Of a DNA stretch of 64,000 nt, positions 45,303 to 54,163 are shown one piece after another. This DNA comes from Dehalococcoidia bacterium (GTDB lineage: Bacteria > Chloroflexota > Dehalococcoidia > Lucifugimonadales > UBA6952): NCBI GenBank assembly GCA_022450525.1, contig JAKUQA010000003.1, forward strand, positions 1-64,000, written 5' to 3'. The notes below the pieces were generated by a model. It was not told the origin of the DNA. It saw only the letters and a program-made list of their open reading frames with translations, and did not search any database. How positions within the stretch are numbered: the stretch's first letter is position 1; every line of letters starts with the position of its first letter. Position numbers and translations under genes: made by a program.

Positions 45303-45551
45303 TGCAGGTAAGAAGTGAACTTCACTGTTCTCATTTACTTTTTCTAGAACACCTATACTTCCAATATTTCCATCAATAATAACTGAGAGTCCAGGCATAA
45401 TATCATCTTCATATATTAAAACTTCAGAAATACCAGGAAACTGGATTTCAAGATTAGCGATAACTGTTCTTATATTTTTACCCTCAACTTCAACAGTACC
45501 TGTAAATCCAGTTGTTTCTCGCATTTCTTGATTAAACCAAACACTTGCCAT
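45288..45551 (-). CDS. MoaD/ThiS-like sulfur-carrier protein
   Basis: 87-aa beta-grasp protein ending in the activatable glycines (FLPALGGG). It has TVEVEGKNIRTVIANLEIQF, typical of MoaD-related carriers. It directly follows the molybdenum hydroxylase gene by 12 bp and is co-directional with it, so it may be a dedicated carrier for that enzyme's cofactor or for another thio-transfer. A full moaD-moaE pair exists at 25290-25955, making this a second copy. Confidence 0.82.
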   Translation of the reverse strand: MASVWFNQEMRETTGFTGTVEVEGKNIRTVIANLEIQFPGISEVLIYEDDIMPGLSVIIDGNIGSIGVLEKVNENSEVHFLPALGGG

Positions 45552-45563
45552 GGTTAATATAAC

Positions 45564-47891
45564 TTATTTATTATTATCGATTGCTTCAAGTACCCTTGCA
45601 GGATTCATTGGTAATTGGGTTAACCTAGTGCCAATAGCTTGTTTGATTGCATTCGATAGTGCTGCGAGAGGAGGGACAATACATACTTCACCTACACCTC
45701 GAACCCCATATGGATGACTTGGATTTGCAACTTCTACAATTACTGTGTCAAGCATAGGTAAATCTAATGCTGTGGGCATTCTGTAGTCTAGAAAACTTGC
45801 ATTCATCATTTTACCTTCATCATTGTAGAAGTATTCTTCATTTAATGCCCATCCAATTCCTTGTGCCACTCCACCTTGCATTTGTCCTTCGACATATGTT
45901 GGATGTATTGCTTTTCCAGCGTCTTGTACAGATGTATAACGCAAAATCGTAACCTTACCGGTGCCTGGATCTACTTCTACATCTACAATATGTGTTGCAA
46001 AAGCATTGCCAGGAGATCCGGGACTTACTGCCGCACGTCCTATGATTGGTCCACCCGTGGCATTAAGTTTGCCTGCCATTTCTTTGAATGTCATTCTCAG
46101 TTGAGAATCAGAACTGTGTTTGATTTCTCCATTTTCATACTCAACATCACTTGTTTCTACATCCCATATTTTGGCTGCACGTTCAACCATTTGTCTTTTG
46201 ATATCTAAACCAGCTTCATAGCAAGCAATACCAGTTTTAAAAGCAACTCCACTACCACCAGTAACTGAAGTAAACCCTATAGTGTCAGTATCGCCAATCG
46301 ATGGTTTGATATTAGTAGCATCAATGCCTAACACCTCAGCTAGTTGCATTGAAACAGCTGTTCTGGATCCACCGATATCCGGAGAACCTTCAACTAAATT
46401 AATTGTACCATCAGCTGTGACGCTCGCTATAGCACTTGATGGTCCACTTCCATTAAACCAGAAACCCGAGGCAATACCTCTTCCTCGATAAGGACCTTCT
46501 AATTTACTTTTATAATGTTCATGATCTTTAGCAGCTTGTAATGTTTCTAGAAAACCAATTTTACCAAAAACTGGTCCAGAGGCTTGTCTGGTTCCTTCTT
46601 TTGAACCATTAATTGCACGAAATTCTAATGGCTCTATACCAAGTTTTTCTGCAAGTTCATCAACAGCAATTTCCATTGCAAAAGATGCTGTTGGAGAACC
46701 TGGTGCTCTATATGCTGTAGATTTGGGAAGATTTGTACAAATATCATAACCTTCAATATGAGCATTAGGTATATCATATGGTGCTGTCATACAGCGAGCT
46801 CCAGGCAACACAGGAGATCCAGGGAAAGCTCCTGATCCATAATATAGTTTTGCCTGTACAGCTGTAATTTTACCATTGGATTTAGCACCTAATTTTATTT
46901 TGACATTAGTTGCAGAAGTTGGACCAGTGCCTTCAAAAACTTCAGTTCGGTTCAATGTTATTTTTACAGGAGAACCCCCTGATTTTTTTGAAAGCATAGC
47001 GGCAATAGGTTCGGAATAAACTATTGTTTTTCCACCAAATCCTCCGCCAATCTCCATTTGAATTGATTTGATTTTGGATTGGGGGATACCTAATAACATT
47101 GCAGTTAAATCTCTCATAGCAAAATGCCCTTGACTACTTGTCCACATTGTTAAATACCCATCTGATCCCCATCTAACAGTACTTGTTTGAGGCTCGATGT
47201 ATCCTTGATGTACAGCTTCAGTTTTGGTCTCTTTTTCTACAATAACATCGGCATCTTTGAAACCTTTTTCAACATCTCCAAGTGCAAATTCAAATTTATT
47301 AGCTAAGTTTGTTTGTTTATCTTTAGGAAGCTCGTCAGCGCTAACACCACCTGCTCGAATAGTGGTGGAATTTATTGTTACAAGTCTGTCATGAAGTATA
47401 GGTGCATCTGGTTTTATTGCTTCTTCAGGACGCATGACTGGTTTAAGAACTTCATATTCAACTTCTATAAGATTTAAAGCTTGCTCTGCAATTAATTTTG
47501 ATGTTGCGGAAACACCTGCAACTGCATGTCCTTTGAACAATACTTTATCTTTAGCAATACAAAAATTACTTAAAAACATAGGATTTTGCATTGCACCTTC
47601 TCCTAAATCAACAGCCAATCCGTTGAGAACAGGGAAGTCTTCGGATGTTACTACCGCTACTACTCCCGGTAATTCTAATGCTTTAGAGGTATCAATTTTT
47701 ATAATTTTCGCGTGAGCATGTGGGCTTCTAAGGATTTTACCGTGAATATATCCAGCAGGATGTACATCTCCTGAATAATTAGCGGCTCCAGTAACTTTAT
47801 CTGTAGCATCGTATCTCTTGACTCTTTTACCAACAGTGTCATATTCAGTTTCAGATAATATTATATTTGATTTGTAATCTGGTTTTAGCAC
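45564..47891 (-). CDS. Molybdenum hydroxylase large subunit (xanthine dehydrogenase family)
   Basis: 775 aa. The N-terminal a/b hammerhead domain (about 25-135) includes VTGAANYSGDVHPAGYIHGK. The molybdopterin-binding region includes GGGFGGKTIVYSEPIAAML, STAYRAPGSPTASFAMEIAV and QDAGKAIHPTYVEGQMQGG. The catalytic Glu is in GVRGVGEVCIVPPLAA. AYRAPG marks xanthine-dehydrogenase-like rather than form-I CO dehydrogenase. The usual Fe-S and FAD subunits are not adjacent. The start is GTG with GAGGG five bases upstream. Substrate unknown. Confidence 0.92.
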   Translation of the reverse strand: MLKPDYKSNIILSETEYDTVGKRVKRYDATDKVTGAANYSGDVHPAGYIHGKILRSPHAHAKIIKIDTSKALELPGVVAVVTSEDFPVLNGLAVDLGEGAMQNPMFLSNFCIAKDKVLFKGHAVAGVSATSKLIAEQALNLIEVEYEVLKPVMRPEEAIKPDAPILHDRLVTINSTTIRAGGVSADELPKDKQTNLANKFEFALGDVEKGFKDADVIVEKETKTEAVHQGYIEPQTSTVRWGSDGYLTMWTSSQGHFAMRDLTAMLLGIPQSKIKSIQMEIGGGFGGKTIVYSEPIAAMLSKKSGGSPVKITLNRTEVFEGTGPTSATNVKIKLGAKSNGKITAVQAKLYYGSGAFPGSPVLPGARCMTAPYDIPNAHIEGYDICTNLPKSTAYRAPGSPTASFAMEIAVDELAEKLGIEPLEFRAINGSKEGTRQASGPVFGKIGFLETLQAAKDHEHYKSKLEGPYRGRGIASGFWFNGSGPSSAIASVTADGTINLVEGSPDIGGSRTAVSMQLAEVLGIDATNIKPSIGDTDTIGFTSVTGGSGVAFKTGIACYEAGLDIKRQMVERAAKIWDVETSDVEYENGEIKHSSDSQLRMTFKEMAGKLNATGGPIIGRAAVSPGSPGNAFATHIVDVEVDPGTGKVTILRYTSVQDAGKAIHPTYVEGQMQGGVAQGIGWALNEEYFYNDEGKMMNASFLDYRMPTALDLPMLDTVIVEVANPSHPYGVRGVGEVCIVPPLAALSNAIKQAIGTRLTQLPMNPARVLEAIDNNK

Positions 47892-47989
47892 AAAGCCCTC
47901 CTCGATATTTTCGAATTAGATAACTTCAATTTGTATACTAATGAATCAATTGTACATGACTTATTAAATTAATAAAATAGTCTATTTGT

Positions 47990-48961
47990 TTATTTCTTCT
48001 TTAAATTACTATAGGATTTTAACAAATATGAAAAACCCATTCCCCATTTATATTTTTTTGCAAGAATTATATATGGAATAATTAAGGTAAAAGATATGGT
48101 GAAAATAACATCTGTCCATGTTATTCCTGTTTGTTCAATCCCTACATCATAAAATAATGCTGGTGTACTAATTACAGAATTCTTTGTGGTTATAAAAAGA
48201 AATACAAATAAATTGTTAGCAAGATGAAAGCCAAAAGGTAACTCTAATCCATTCCCTTTGATCGTAATCAATGCCCAAATAGTACCTGTAGCCATTAATA
48301 TTGTCATATATTTTGCCATTCCATAAGAGGTTTCTGGATTAGCTAAATGAGCAATCATAAATAAACTTCCCACAATGAGTGATAAAACCACTGTACTTTT
48401 TGTAAATAATCCTAATCCCTGTAAGAAGTAGCCTCTAAAAAGTATTTCTTCAAACCCAACTTGAATTGGTGTTATGACCAAGGCAATCAATATGAATATT
48501 ATATAACTTACAAAAGAAAAATTTGGGTTGAATTCCAATCCGCTAGAACATTCGATAGATTTATCAATTATATTTTGACAATCATTGCTTGCAAGGAGCA
48601 TTAAAATCAATGGTATACCTGATAGAAGGAATGAAATTACTATCGCAAATATAATTCGGTCATATTGAATTGTTTTAAATCCTGTAATATACGAAATAAA
48701 TGGCCGCTTGTGAATATATTTTGCCACGAAAACGAATGTTATTAACCCAAATAAAAATCCTGACATTAGGGTAATGAAATTCAAAATACTATATGGGATA
48801 TTCCCAGATTGTAATAATTGATCTGTGTTAGGGTGGAGTAAAATTGGAGTTAGACCCAATACTTGCCATCCCAAAAATATTATGACTATACCTGATACCC
48901 AGTATATAAATTTATTTTTATGCCCTCTAGCTAAAGTACTGAATCCATCGTGTATTTGCAC
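47990..48961 (-). CDS. CPBP-family intramembrane metalloprotease
   Basis: 323 aa with about eight hydrophobic helices. The Abi/CAAX-like motif 1 is FEEILFRGYFLQGLG (EExxxR), with His in MIAHLANPETS and in FHLANNLFVF as further active-site residues. Homologues cleave prenylated or membrane proteins or serve bacteriocin immunity. The start is GTG with AGAGG upstream. There is no bacteriocin gene nearby, so the role is unknown. Confidence 0.88.
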   Translation of the reverse strand: MQIHDGFSTLARGHKNKFIYWVSGIVIIFLGWQVLGLTPILLHPNTDQLLQSGNIPYSILNFITLMSGFLFGLITFVFVAKYIHKRPFISYITGFKTIQYDRIIFAIVISFLLSGIPLILMLLASNDCQNIIDKSIECSSGLEFNPNFSFVSYIIFILIALVITPIQVGFEEILFRGYFLQGLGLFTKSTVVLSLIVGSLFMIAHLANPETSYGMAKYMTILMATGTIWALITIKGNGLELPFGFHLANNLFVFLFITTKNSVISTPALFYDVGIEQTGITWTDVIFTISFTLIIPYIILAKKYKWGMGFSYLLKSYSNLKKK

Positions 48962-49091
48962 AAAAATACCTCTAAAAAAATAAACTACTCAGATTGTTTA
49001 TTTGTTTATAAAAAAATCGCATTCTTTAATACTCTTATTATGTTAGGATAACACAAATCTTTAGCAAATTTGCAATATGGAGGGTGTGAAT

Positions 49092-50048
49092 ATGAGGCTT
49101 GGAGATGGATCTTTTCAATATGAAGTTGTACCCAATTGGGAAAAATTACCTGAAGAATATCGCTGGGATGAAGTAGGTGGAGTAGGAGTAGATTCGAAGG
49201 ATAATGTTTATGTATTTAATAGAGGTCCTCACCCTATGATCGTTTTTGATAAAGATGGAAACTTTTTAACCTCCTGGGGTGAAGATTTCTTTATTCGAGC
49301 ACATGGTTTAACTGTTGGCCCTGATGATATTTTGTATTGTACTGATGACGCAGATCATACAGTTAGGAAATGTACTACTGAAGGAGAAGTATTAATGACG
49401 ATAGGTGTTCCTAAAACTCCTTCTCCTTACCAAAGTGCGAAACCATTTAATCGATGTACTCATGTTGCTTTAGATCCTGAAACTCAAGATATTTATGTGT
49501 CTGATGGATATGGAAATTCAAGTGTCCATAAATTTACAGCAAAAGGTGAACATTTATTTTCTTGGGGTAGTGCAGGTACTGATCCGGGGCAATTTAATAT
49601 TCCACATAATATTATTACAGATAAAAATGGATTGGTTTATGTTGCTGATCGAGAAAACATGAGAGTACAAATTTTCGATAAGAACGGAAATTTTCTTGAC
49701 CAGTGGAACAATATGCATAGAGCATGTGCTTTGTGTATAGATAAGGATCAAACTATTTACTTAGGAGAAATTGGTTCTAGTGGTGCAGTTAATCGAGAAT
49801 TGCCAAATATCGGACCAAGAGTAAGTATTTATGAAACTAATGGCGATCTCATAACTAGATTAGGAACTGGTTACGGTCTTGATGACGGGCAATTTATTGC
49901 ACCTCATGGAATTTGTGTAGATTCAAAAGGGAATATTTATGTAGGAGAAGTAACTAAGACTGAAATGAGTCATCAGTTTAGACAAGACTCTTGGGAAGGT
50001 CCTCCCCCAATTAAGGCTCGAAGTTTTCAAAAACTAGCAAGAATATAA
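49092..50048 (+). CDS. NHL-repeat beta-propeller protein
   Basis: 318 aa from this start. Repeats of about 45-50 residues recur: VDSKDNVYVFNRGPHPMIVF, VADRENMRVQIFDKNGN, then ICVDSKGNIYVGEV. They build a six-bladed NHL propeller like that of peptidyl-alpha-hydroxyglycine lyase. No signal peptide is seen, so it is probably cytoplasmic. An earlier ATG (49077) exists, but 49092 has GGAGGG seven bases ahead. The gene is followed 10 bp later by an alpha/beta hydrolase and then the thioredoxin-fold gene. A catabolic or binding role is guessed only. Confidence 0.85.
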   Translation: MRLGDGSFQYEVVPNWEKLPEEYRWDEVGGVGVDSKDNVYVFNRGPHPMIVFDKDGNFLTSWGEDFFIRAHGLTVGPDDILYCTDDADHTVRKCTTEGEVLMTIGVPKTPSPYQSAKPFNRCTHVALDPETQDIYVSDGYGNSSVHKFTAKGEHLFSWGSAGTDPGQFNIPHNIITDKNGLVYVADRENMRVQIFDKNGNFLDQWNNMHRACALCIDKDQTIYLGEIGSSGAVNRELPNIGPRVSIYETNGDLITRLGTGYGLDDGQFIAPHGICVDSKGNIYVGEVTKTEMSHQFRQDSWEGPPPIKARSFQKLARI

Positions 50049-50058
50049 GGAGATATTA

Positions 50059-50892
50059 ATGGGAGAATTTTCGAATAACTTTTTTCAGTCAAATGATTTA
50101 AATCTTCATTATATAAATTACAAAACCAATGCTCATAAACCTTTGATTATGCTTCATGGAATGAGGAGTTACGCACAAGCTTGGAATGATGTGGCTGATC
50201 AATTGCTAAACTTTTTTGATGTTTATGCATTAGACCAAAGAGGACGAGGAGAAAGTGATTGGGCTCCTGATTATAATTATGACACAGAAGCATATGTTGA
50301 TGATTTAACAAATTTTATAAAAACTAAAGGATTTAACAAACTTTCACTTATGGGGCATTCAATGGGCGGGAGTAATAGTATCGTTTTTGCTTCAAAAAAC
50401 CCTGAAATGGTTGAGAGTCTTGTTATTGTAGATATAGGCCCAAGCGTCTCTACTTCCATAGGAGGAAAACGGATAAATCAAGAATTGAGCGATACTCCTA
50501 AAGAATTTGAAAGTTTAGAGGATGTAAAGATATTTTGGAGAAAGCAAAGGCCATCAATATCTGAACATGCATTAAATGAAAGAGTGAATTTCACCATTAA
50601 GCAATTAGAATCAGGCAAATATGGATTTAAATGGGATGTACAAGGTATAGCAAAAGCTAAAATCCGCGCAGATGGTGAATATATGTGGGATTGTGTGAGA
50701 AAAATTAAGTGTCCAACTTTATTGATCAGAGGGGCTGAATCCGATATATTACAACATGATGTTGCTACACAGATGATTAAAGAAAATCACAACATAGCAT
50801 TAATCGAAATACCTGATGCAACACATTATGTACACGATGATCAATTAGAACTTTTCAATAGAGAAGTTGGTATGTTTTATCAAAGAATCTAA
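50059..50892 (+). CDS. Alpha/beta hydrolase (MhpC-like)
   Basis: 277 aa. The oxyanion region is MLHGMRSYAQAWNDVA, the nucleophile elbow is LMGHSMGGSN, the acid is in LIRGAESDIL, and the catalytic His is in IPDATHYVHDD. YALDQRGRGESDW is typical of MhpC/haloperoxidase-type esterases. No signal peptide. Ribosome binding site AAGGAGAT is good. It is the middle gene of a three-gene operon with the NHL and thioredoxin-fold genes. The ester or C-C substrate is unknown. Confidence 0.92.
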   Translation: MGEFSNNFFQSNDLNLHYINYKTNAHKPLIMLHGMRSYAQAWNDVADQLLNFFDVYALDQRGRGESDWAPDYNYDTEAYVDDLTNFIKTKGFNKLSLMGHSMGGSNSIVFASKNPEMVESLVIVDIGPSVSTSIGGKRINQELSDTPKEFESLEDVKIFWRKQRPSISEHALNERVNFTIKQLESGKYGFKWDVQGIAKAKIRADGEYMWDCVRKIKCPTLLIRGAESDILQHDVATQMIKENHNIALIEIPDATHYVHDDQLELFNREVGMFYQRI

Positions 50893-50912
50893 TATAACTA
50901 CAGGGGAAAAAT

Positions 50913-51602
50913 ATGACTACACCAATATCCGTTAATAATGATTTATTTGATATAAATCTCATTGATTTAAATCAACAAAAAGTATCCTTAGATAACTACA
51001 AAGGCAAAAAACTCTGTATTTTTATGTGGGCATCCTGGTGAGTATGTAGGGCACAATTGCCAGTTTGGCAAAAAACTTACAAGGAATTATTTGCAGATGA
51101 TGATAACGTCGAATTTTTATCTGTAGCAATGGATGCTATTTATCATGATAAAGTTAAGCAATTTCATCAATCTGCTAAAGCAGAATTTACAACCTTAATT
51201 GATACTGATAATAGTTTAAGTAAATTAATGGGTTTTAAAGTTGTACCTAATATACTACTGATTAATTCCGATGGTGAATTAGAGTACTGGAAATTTGGGA
51301 AAGCTGATATAAGGAATTCATACTACAAAAATCTCATCAAAAGATGGATAAGTAGGGAAAAAATAAATATTTTACCTAAAGATAATTTTATTAATGCCAG
51401 TAATCAAAATCATCAATTATCGTTAGGTAAATTCAATGAATATGTAAATACAGGTAATTTAAGAGTTAACGAAGTAAGGGGATTAGAGTTAGATAACATG
51501 ATTGTAAGAAAACAATTGTGGGCAAAAGAAAATCCTGAAAAGTTTTACCAGGGAAATATTGATTCAGATTGGCAAAAACAAAATCTAGAAAAGGGGATAT
51601 AA
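50913..51602 (+). CDS. Thioredoxin-fold (TlpA/ResA-like) protein with in-frame TGA, candidate selenoprotein
   Basis: Read from ATG 50913 (AGGGG upstream) the frame is open for 42 codons, meets TGA at 51039-51041, then stays open for 186 codons to TAA at 51600-51602: 229 aa if the TGA is decoded. The TGA lies in MWASW-TGA-VCRAQLPVWQ, exactly where TlpA/ResA proteins have the first active-site Cys. Cys45 is the resolving Cys, so the motif would be Sec-x-Cys, one residue shorter than the usual CxxC. The rest has a Trx fold, with the cis-Pro in FKVVPNILLIN. A SECIS-like hairpin follows. A sequencing error or a broken gene are the alternatives. A default call would begin at TTG 51057 and lose the active site. 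It lies 20 bp after the hydrolase gene. Confidence 0.75.
51039..51080 (+). promoter_or_regulatory. Candidate bacterial SECIS element after the in-frame TGA
   Basis: UGA is at 51039-51041. A six-pair upper stem UUGCCA (51057-51062) with UGGCAA (51066-51071) closes the three-base loop GUU (51063-51065). The loop starts 21 nt after the UGA and its first base is G, as bacterial SECIS models require. A lower helix pairs 51042-51047 with 51075-51080 around one U-U mismatch, with an asymmetric internal loop of 9 and 3 bases between. Pairing was worked out by hand. Confidence 0.6.
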
Positions 51603-51614
51603 AGGATGTATTTT

Positions 51615-51651
51615 TTATAACACAATACAACTAGTATTGATTGTGTTATAA
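51615..51651. promoter_or_regulatory. Inverted repeat overlapping the tRNA-Asp promoter
   Basis: Perfect 11-bp arms TTATAACACAA (51615-51625) and TTGTGTTATAA (51641-51651) with a 15-base centre. The right arm contains most of the only good -10 box (TATAAT, 51647-51652) before tRNA-Asp. Transcription would start about 51659. It may be an operator. It could also be a hairpin ending the upstream operon, but it has no G+C-rich stem or trailing T run. Confidence 0.45.
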
Positions 51652-51667
51652 TGTCCGAGTTTCATTT

Positions 51668-51745
51668 GGCCCGGTGGTGTAGTTGGTCTAACATACCACA
51701 CTGTCAATGTGGAGATCGGGGGTTCGAATCCCCTCCGGGTCGCCA
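51668..51745 (+). tRNA. tRNA-Asp (anticodon GTC)
   Basis: A complete cloverleaf. Acceptor GGCCCGG (51668-51674) pairs with CCGGGTC (51735-51741), with G73 as discriminator. D arm GTGT/ACAT; anticodon arm CCACA-CTGTCAA-TGTGG with anticodon GTC; variable loop AGATC; T arm GGGGG-TTCGAAT-CCCCT. CCA is encoded (51743-51745). G34, U35, C36 and G73 are the identity bases for aspartate. Confidence 0.97.
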
Positions 51746-51789
51746 TCCAAAAGTATTAAATCTCCGTTTTCTTATAATTAAGGAGATAT

Positions 51790-52995
51790 ATGACACTACC
51801 ATTGCAAGGTATAAAAGTTATTGATATGTCCCAAGTTTACTTCGGCCCTGGTGGAGCTGTGTATCTTGCAGACCAAGGTGCCGATGTTATAAAAATTGAA
51901 ACTATTCGAGGTGATGCTATGCGTCATCGATATACTACTCCATATCTAACACAATGGAATATGAGTAAACCGTTTTTATCATTAAATAGGAATAAAAAAA
52001 GTATTTCATTAGATATTCGGACCGATGAGGGTAAAAAGATTGTTTCCCAATTATGTGAAACAGCTGATGTGTTTATATTAAATATGCGCCCGGGTACTGA
52101 AAAACAATTTGAATTAGACTTCGAGAGCTTGTTTAAATCAAACCCAAAATTGATCTATGTATCGATCAGTGGTTTTGGAAGTGAAGGACCTGATGCAAGT
52201 CTTCCTGGCTACGATATAGTACTTCAAGCCAAATCTGGCGTTTTGTCATTAAGAAAATTTCCTGATGGAACTCCTGTACCTTATCCAATTATGTTTTCAG
52301 ATATGTCAGGGTGTATGTCTCTTTCTTATTCAGTAATGTTAGCACTTTGGGAACGTGAAAAAACTGGGAAAGGGCAAAAGATTGAGTGTTCATTATTCAA
52401 TCAAGCTTTGGCAATGCAAATGCAACAATTGATATGGATAGAAAATGATCAAGGAAGTCTTCCTGGAAACGCGCCATCAGCCATGGCTTCATGTTACGAA
52501 TGTTTTGATGATAAATGGATAGCTATAGTAGTAATGGAATCTAATCAATGGGCGGGATTATGTCGTGTATTAGATATTGAACATTTAATTGATGATCCTG
52601 ACTATAGTAGTTATGAAAATCGTGTGAAGAATGCATCTGATTTAGCAGAATTATTTAGAGCTATTTTCCCAACTAAAAACAGCGACTATTGGATAGATAA
52701 ATTAAATTATGAAGGTATACCGTGCTCTATTGTACAAGAAAGAGATGATCTGTTAGACGATGCTCAAGTTATTTCAAATAAAATGATTGCTACAGATATA
52801 CATCCCAAAGTGGGTAATGTGAGCTATGTCATGCCTCCATTTAAGATGTCACAGCATGATTATATTGAATCAGCTCGTTTGCCTGCTCCATTGTTAGGAG
52901 AACACACTAAGGAAATTTTAAAGGACTTAGGGTATCATGACGAAGAAATTCAGTCTTTTTTAGATCGTAATATTGTTAATGAAAACATAGAGTAA
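51790..52995 (+). CDS. CaiB/BaiF-family CoA-transferase (type III)
   Basis: 401 aa. LQGIKVIDMSQVYFGPGGAV and DQGADVIKIETIRGDAMR are the CoA-binding N-terminus. LNRNKKSISLDIRTDEGKK is the next family block. The catalytic Asp lies in PIMFSDMSG near residue 175, and PGYDIVLQAKSGV precedes it. These enzymes move CoA between carboxylic acids (formyl-, carnitine-, succinyl-type). It begins 44 bp after tRNA-Asp and stands between the NHL-hydrolase operon and a convergent transporter gene with no gap at the 3' end. A paralogue is at 60399. Confidence 0.94.
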   Translation: MTLPLQGIKVIDMSQVYFGPGGAVYLADQGADVIKIETIRGDAMRHRYTTPYLTQWNMSKPFLSLNRNKKSISLDIRTDEGKKIVSQLCETADVFILNMRPGTEKQFELDFESLFKSNPKLIYVSISGFGSEGPDASLPGYDIVLQAKSGVLSLRKFPDGTPVPYPIMFSDMSGCMSLSYSVMLALWEREKTGKGQKIECSLFNQALAMQMQQLIWIENDQGSLPGNAPSAMASCYECFDDKWIAIVVMESNQWAGLCRVLDIEHLIDDPDYSSYENRVKNASDLAELFRAIFPTKNSDYWIDKLNYEGIPCSIVQERDDLLDDAQVISNKMIATDIHPKVGNVSYVMPPFKMSQHDYIESARLPAPLLGEHTKEILKDLGYHDEEIQSFLDRNIVNENIE

Positions 52996-54024
52996 TTATG
53001 GGGAAATATTACTACCTATAAGCAAGCTAATTGTTATCATGAATCCAATTACGCATATAATTGTTAAAGCCACTTTTGGTCCAACTTTAAGAACATCTTT
53101 TATATCTACTCCTAGACCTATTGCGACCATAGATACTACAAATAAATATTTTGATAATTGTCGAATTTGATTCCCAATATCGGCAGATATAACATCCACA
53201 GAGCGTAAAACAGAGAAAAATATAAATCCAATAACAAACCATGGGAAATAATTAAAAAGTGAAAAACTTCCAGAGTTTTCTTCTGATTCTTGTTTTGGAT
53301 TTGAAGATGCAAAGCTTTTAATTAATTGTACAACAACAACCAGTGGTCCTAATAAAATTATTCGCGTAATTTTTACCACCGTTGCAACTGTAGCAGAAGT
53401 AGCACTGACTGTGGCAGATGCAGCATAGACTTGAGCTACTGCATATACAGCCATACCCGCAACAATACCATAGTGATACTCTGTTATACCAAAACTTGAA
53501 AACAGTAATGGCAATAGTATAATTTGTGCTGCTCCCAACACCGCGCTTATACCAATTACTGCACTAATATCAGTTGCGCTTGCGCCTATTATTGGTGCCA
53601 TTACTGCAACTGCAGAATTTCCACAAATCGAATTCCCTACACCAATTAAAGTCGCAATTTTTTTATTTAATCCAAGTATCAAATGCCCAATAATATAGGC
53701 AATTATCATGCTTCCAACTACACCAAACAAAATAAGCAAAAATAGTGGTAATCCTGCGTCTAATATATCTGGCAAAAATATACTAGCTCCTAGTATCATT
53801 ACCGAAAACTCAAGAATATGTTTACCAGCAAATTTTGCACCAGCGTTGTACCAATCGGATTTTGGTGAAACATTTTTGTATACGATACCAATTATCAAGG
53901 CAAGTAAGAGGCTATCAATCAATAAATTCTGTACTTGTCGACTCATTACGAAAATTATGCTTCCTACTATGAAGCATAATAAAAGTCCTGGCGCTAATAT
54001 TTTTATTTTTTCTTGATTAATCAT
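52996..54024 (-). CDS. YeiH/UPF0324-family putative sulfate or sulfite exporter
   Basis: 342 aa with about ten transmembrane helices. The family signature IGVGNSICGNSAVAVMAPII is intact, and LEFSVMILGASIFLPDIL and VVSMVAIGLGVDIKDVL are further UPF0324 blocks. Homologues are linked to taurine and sulfonate breakdown, where they may export sulfite or sulfate. There are no sulfonate genes next to it, so substrate is inferred from family only. Ribosome binding site GAGG precedes the ATG. Confidence 0.88.
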   Translation of the reverse strand: MINQEKIKILAPGLLLCFIVGSIIFVMSRQVQNLLIDSLLLALIIGIVYKNVSPKSDWYNAGAKFAGKHILEFSVMILGASIFLPDILDAGLPLFLLILFGVVGSMIIAYIIGHLILGLNKKIATLIGVGNSICGNSAVAVMAPIIGASATDISAVIGISAVLGAAQIILLPLLFSSFGITEYHYGIVAGMAVYAVAQVYAASATVSATSATVATVVKITRIILLGPLVVVVQLIKSFASSNPKQESEENSGSFSLFNYFPWFVIGFIFFSVLRSVDVISADIGNQIRQLSKYLFVVSMVAIGLGVDIKDVLKVGPKVALTIICVIGFMITISLLIGSNISP

Positions 54025-54163
54025 ATTAAACCTCGGTGTATTCTATTATTAGATTTAATTTGTTTCAACATATTTATAACTTTTTCTATCAATGAATTGC
54101 TACAATTCTATTTTGTAATACAATATATTTACCTAAATGATTTTTAATTTAAATGAGGATTAA

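Noticed and set aside
51039-51041. UGA read as tryptophan through a changed genetic code
   Set aside because: Several clear genes end in TGA (ileS, the MaoC-type dehydratase, hisIE), and Trp is written TGG throughout.
51057-51602. Separate 181-codon gene beginning at TTG 51057
   Set aside because: It begins inside the thioredoxin core just after the active site, and no ribosome binding site precedes it. The same frame extends upstream past one TGA to a well-placed ATG at 50913.
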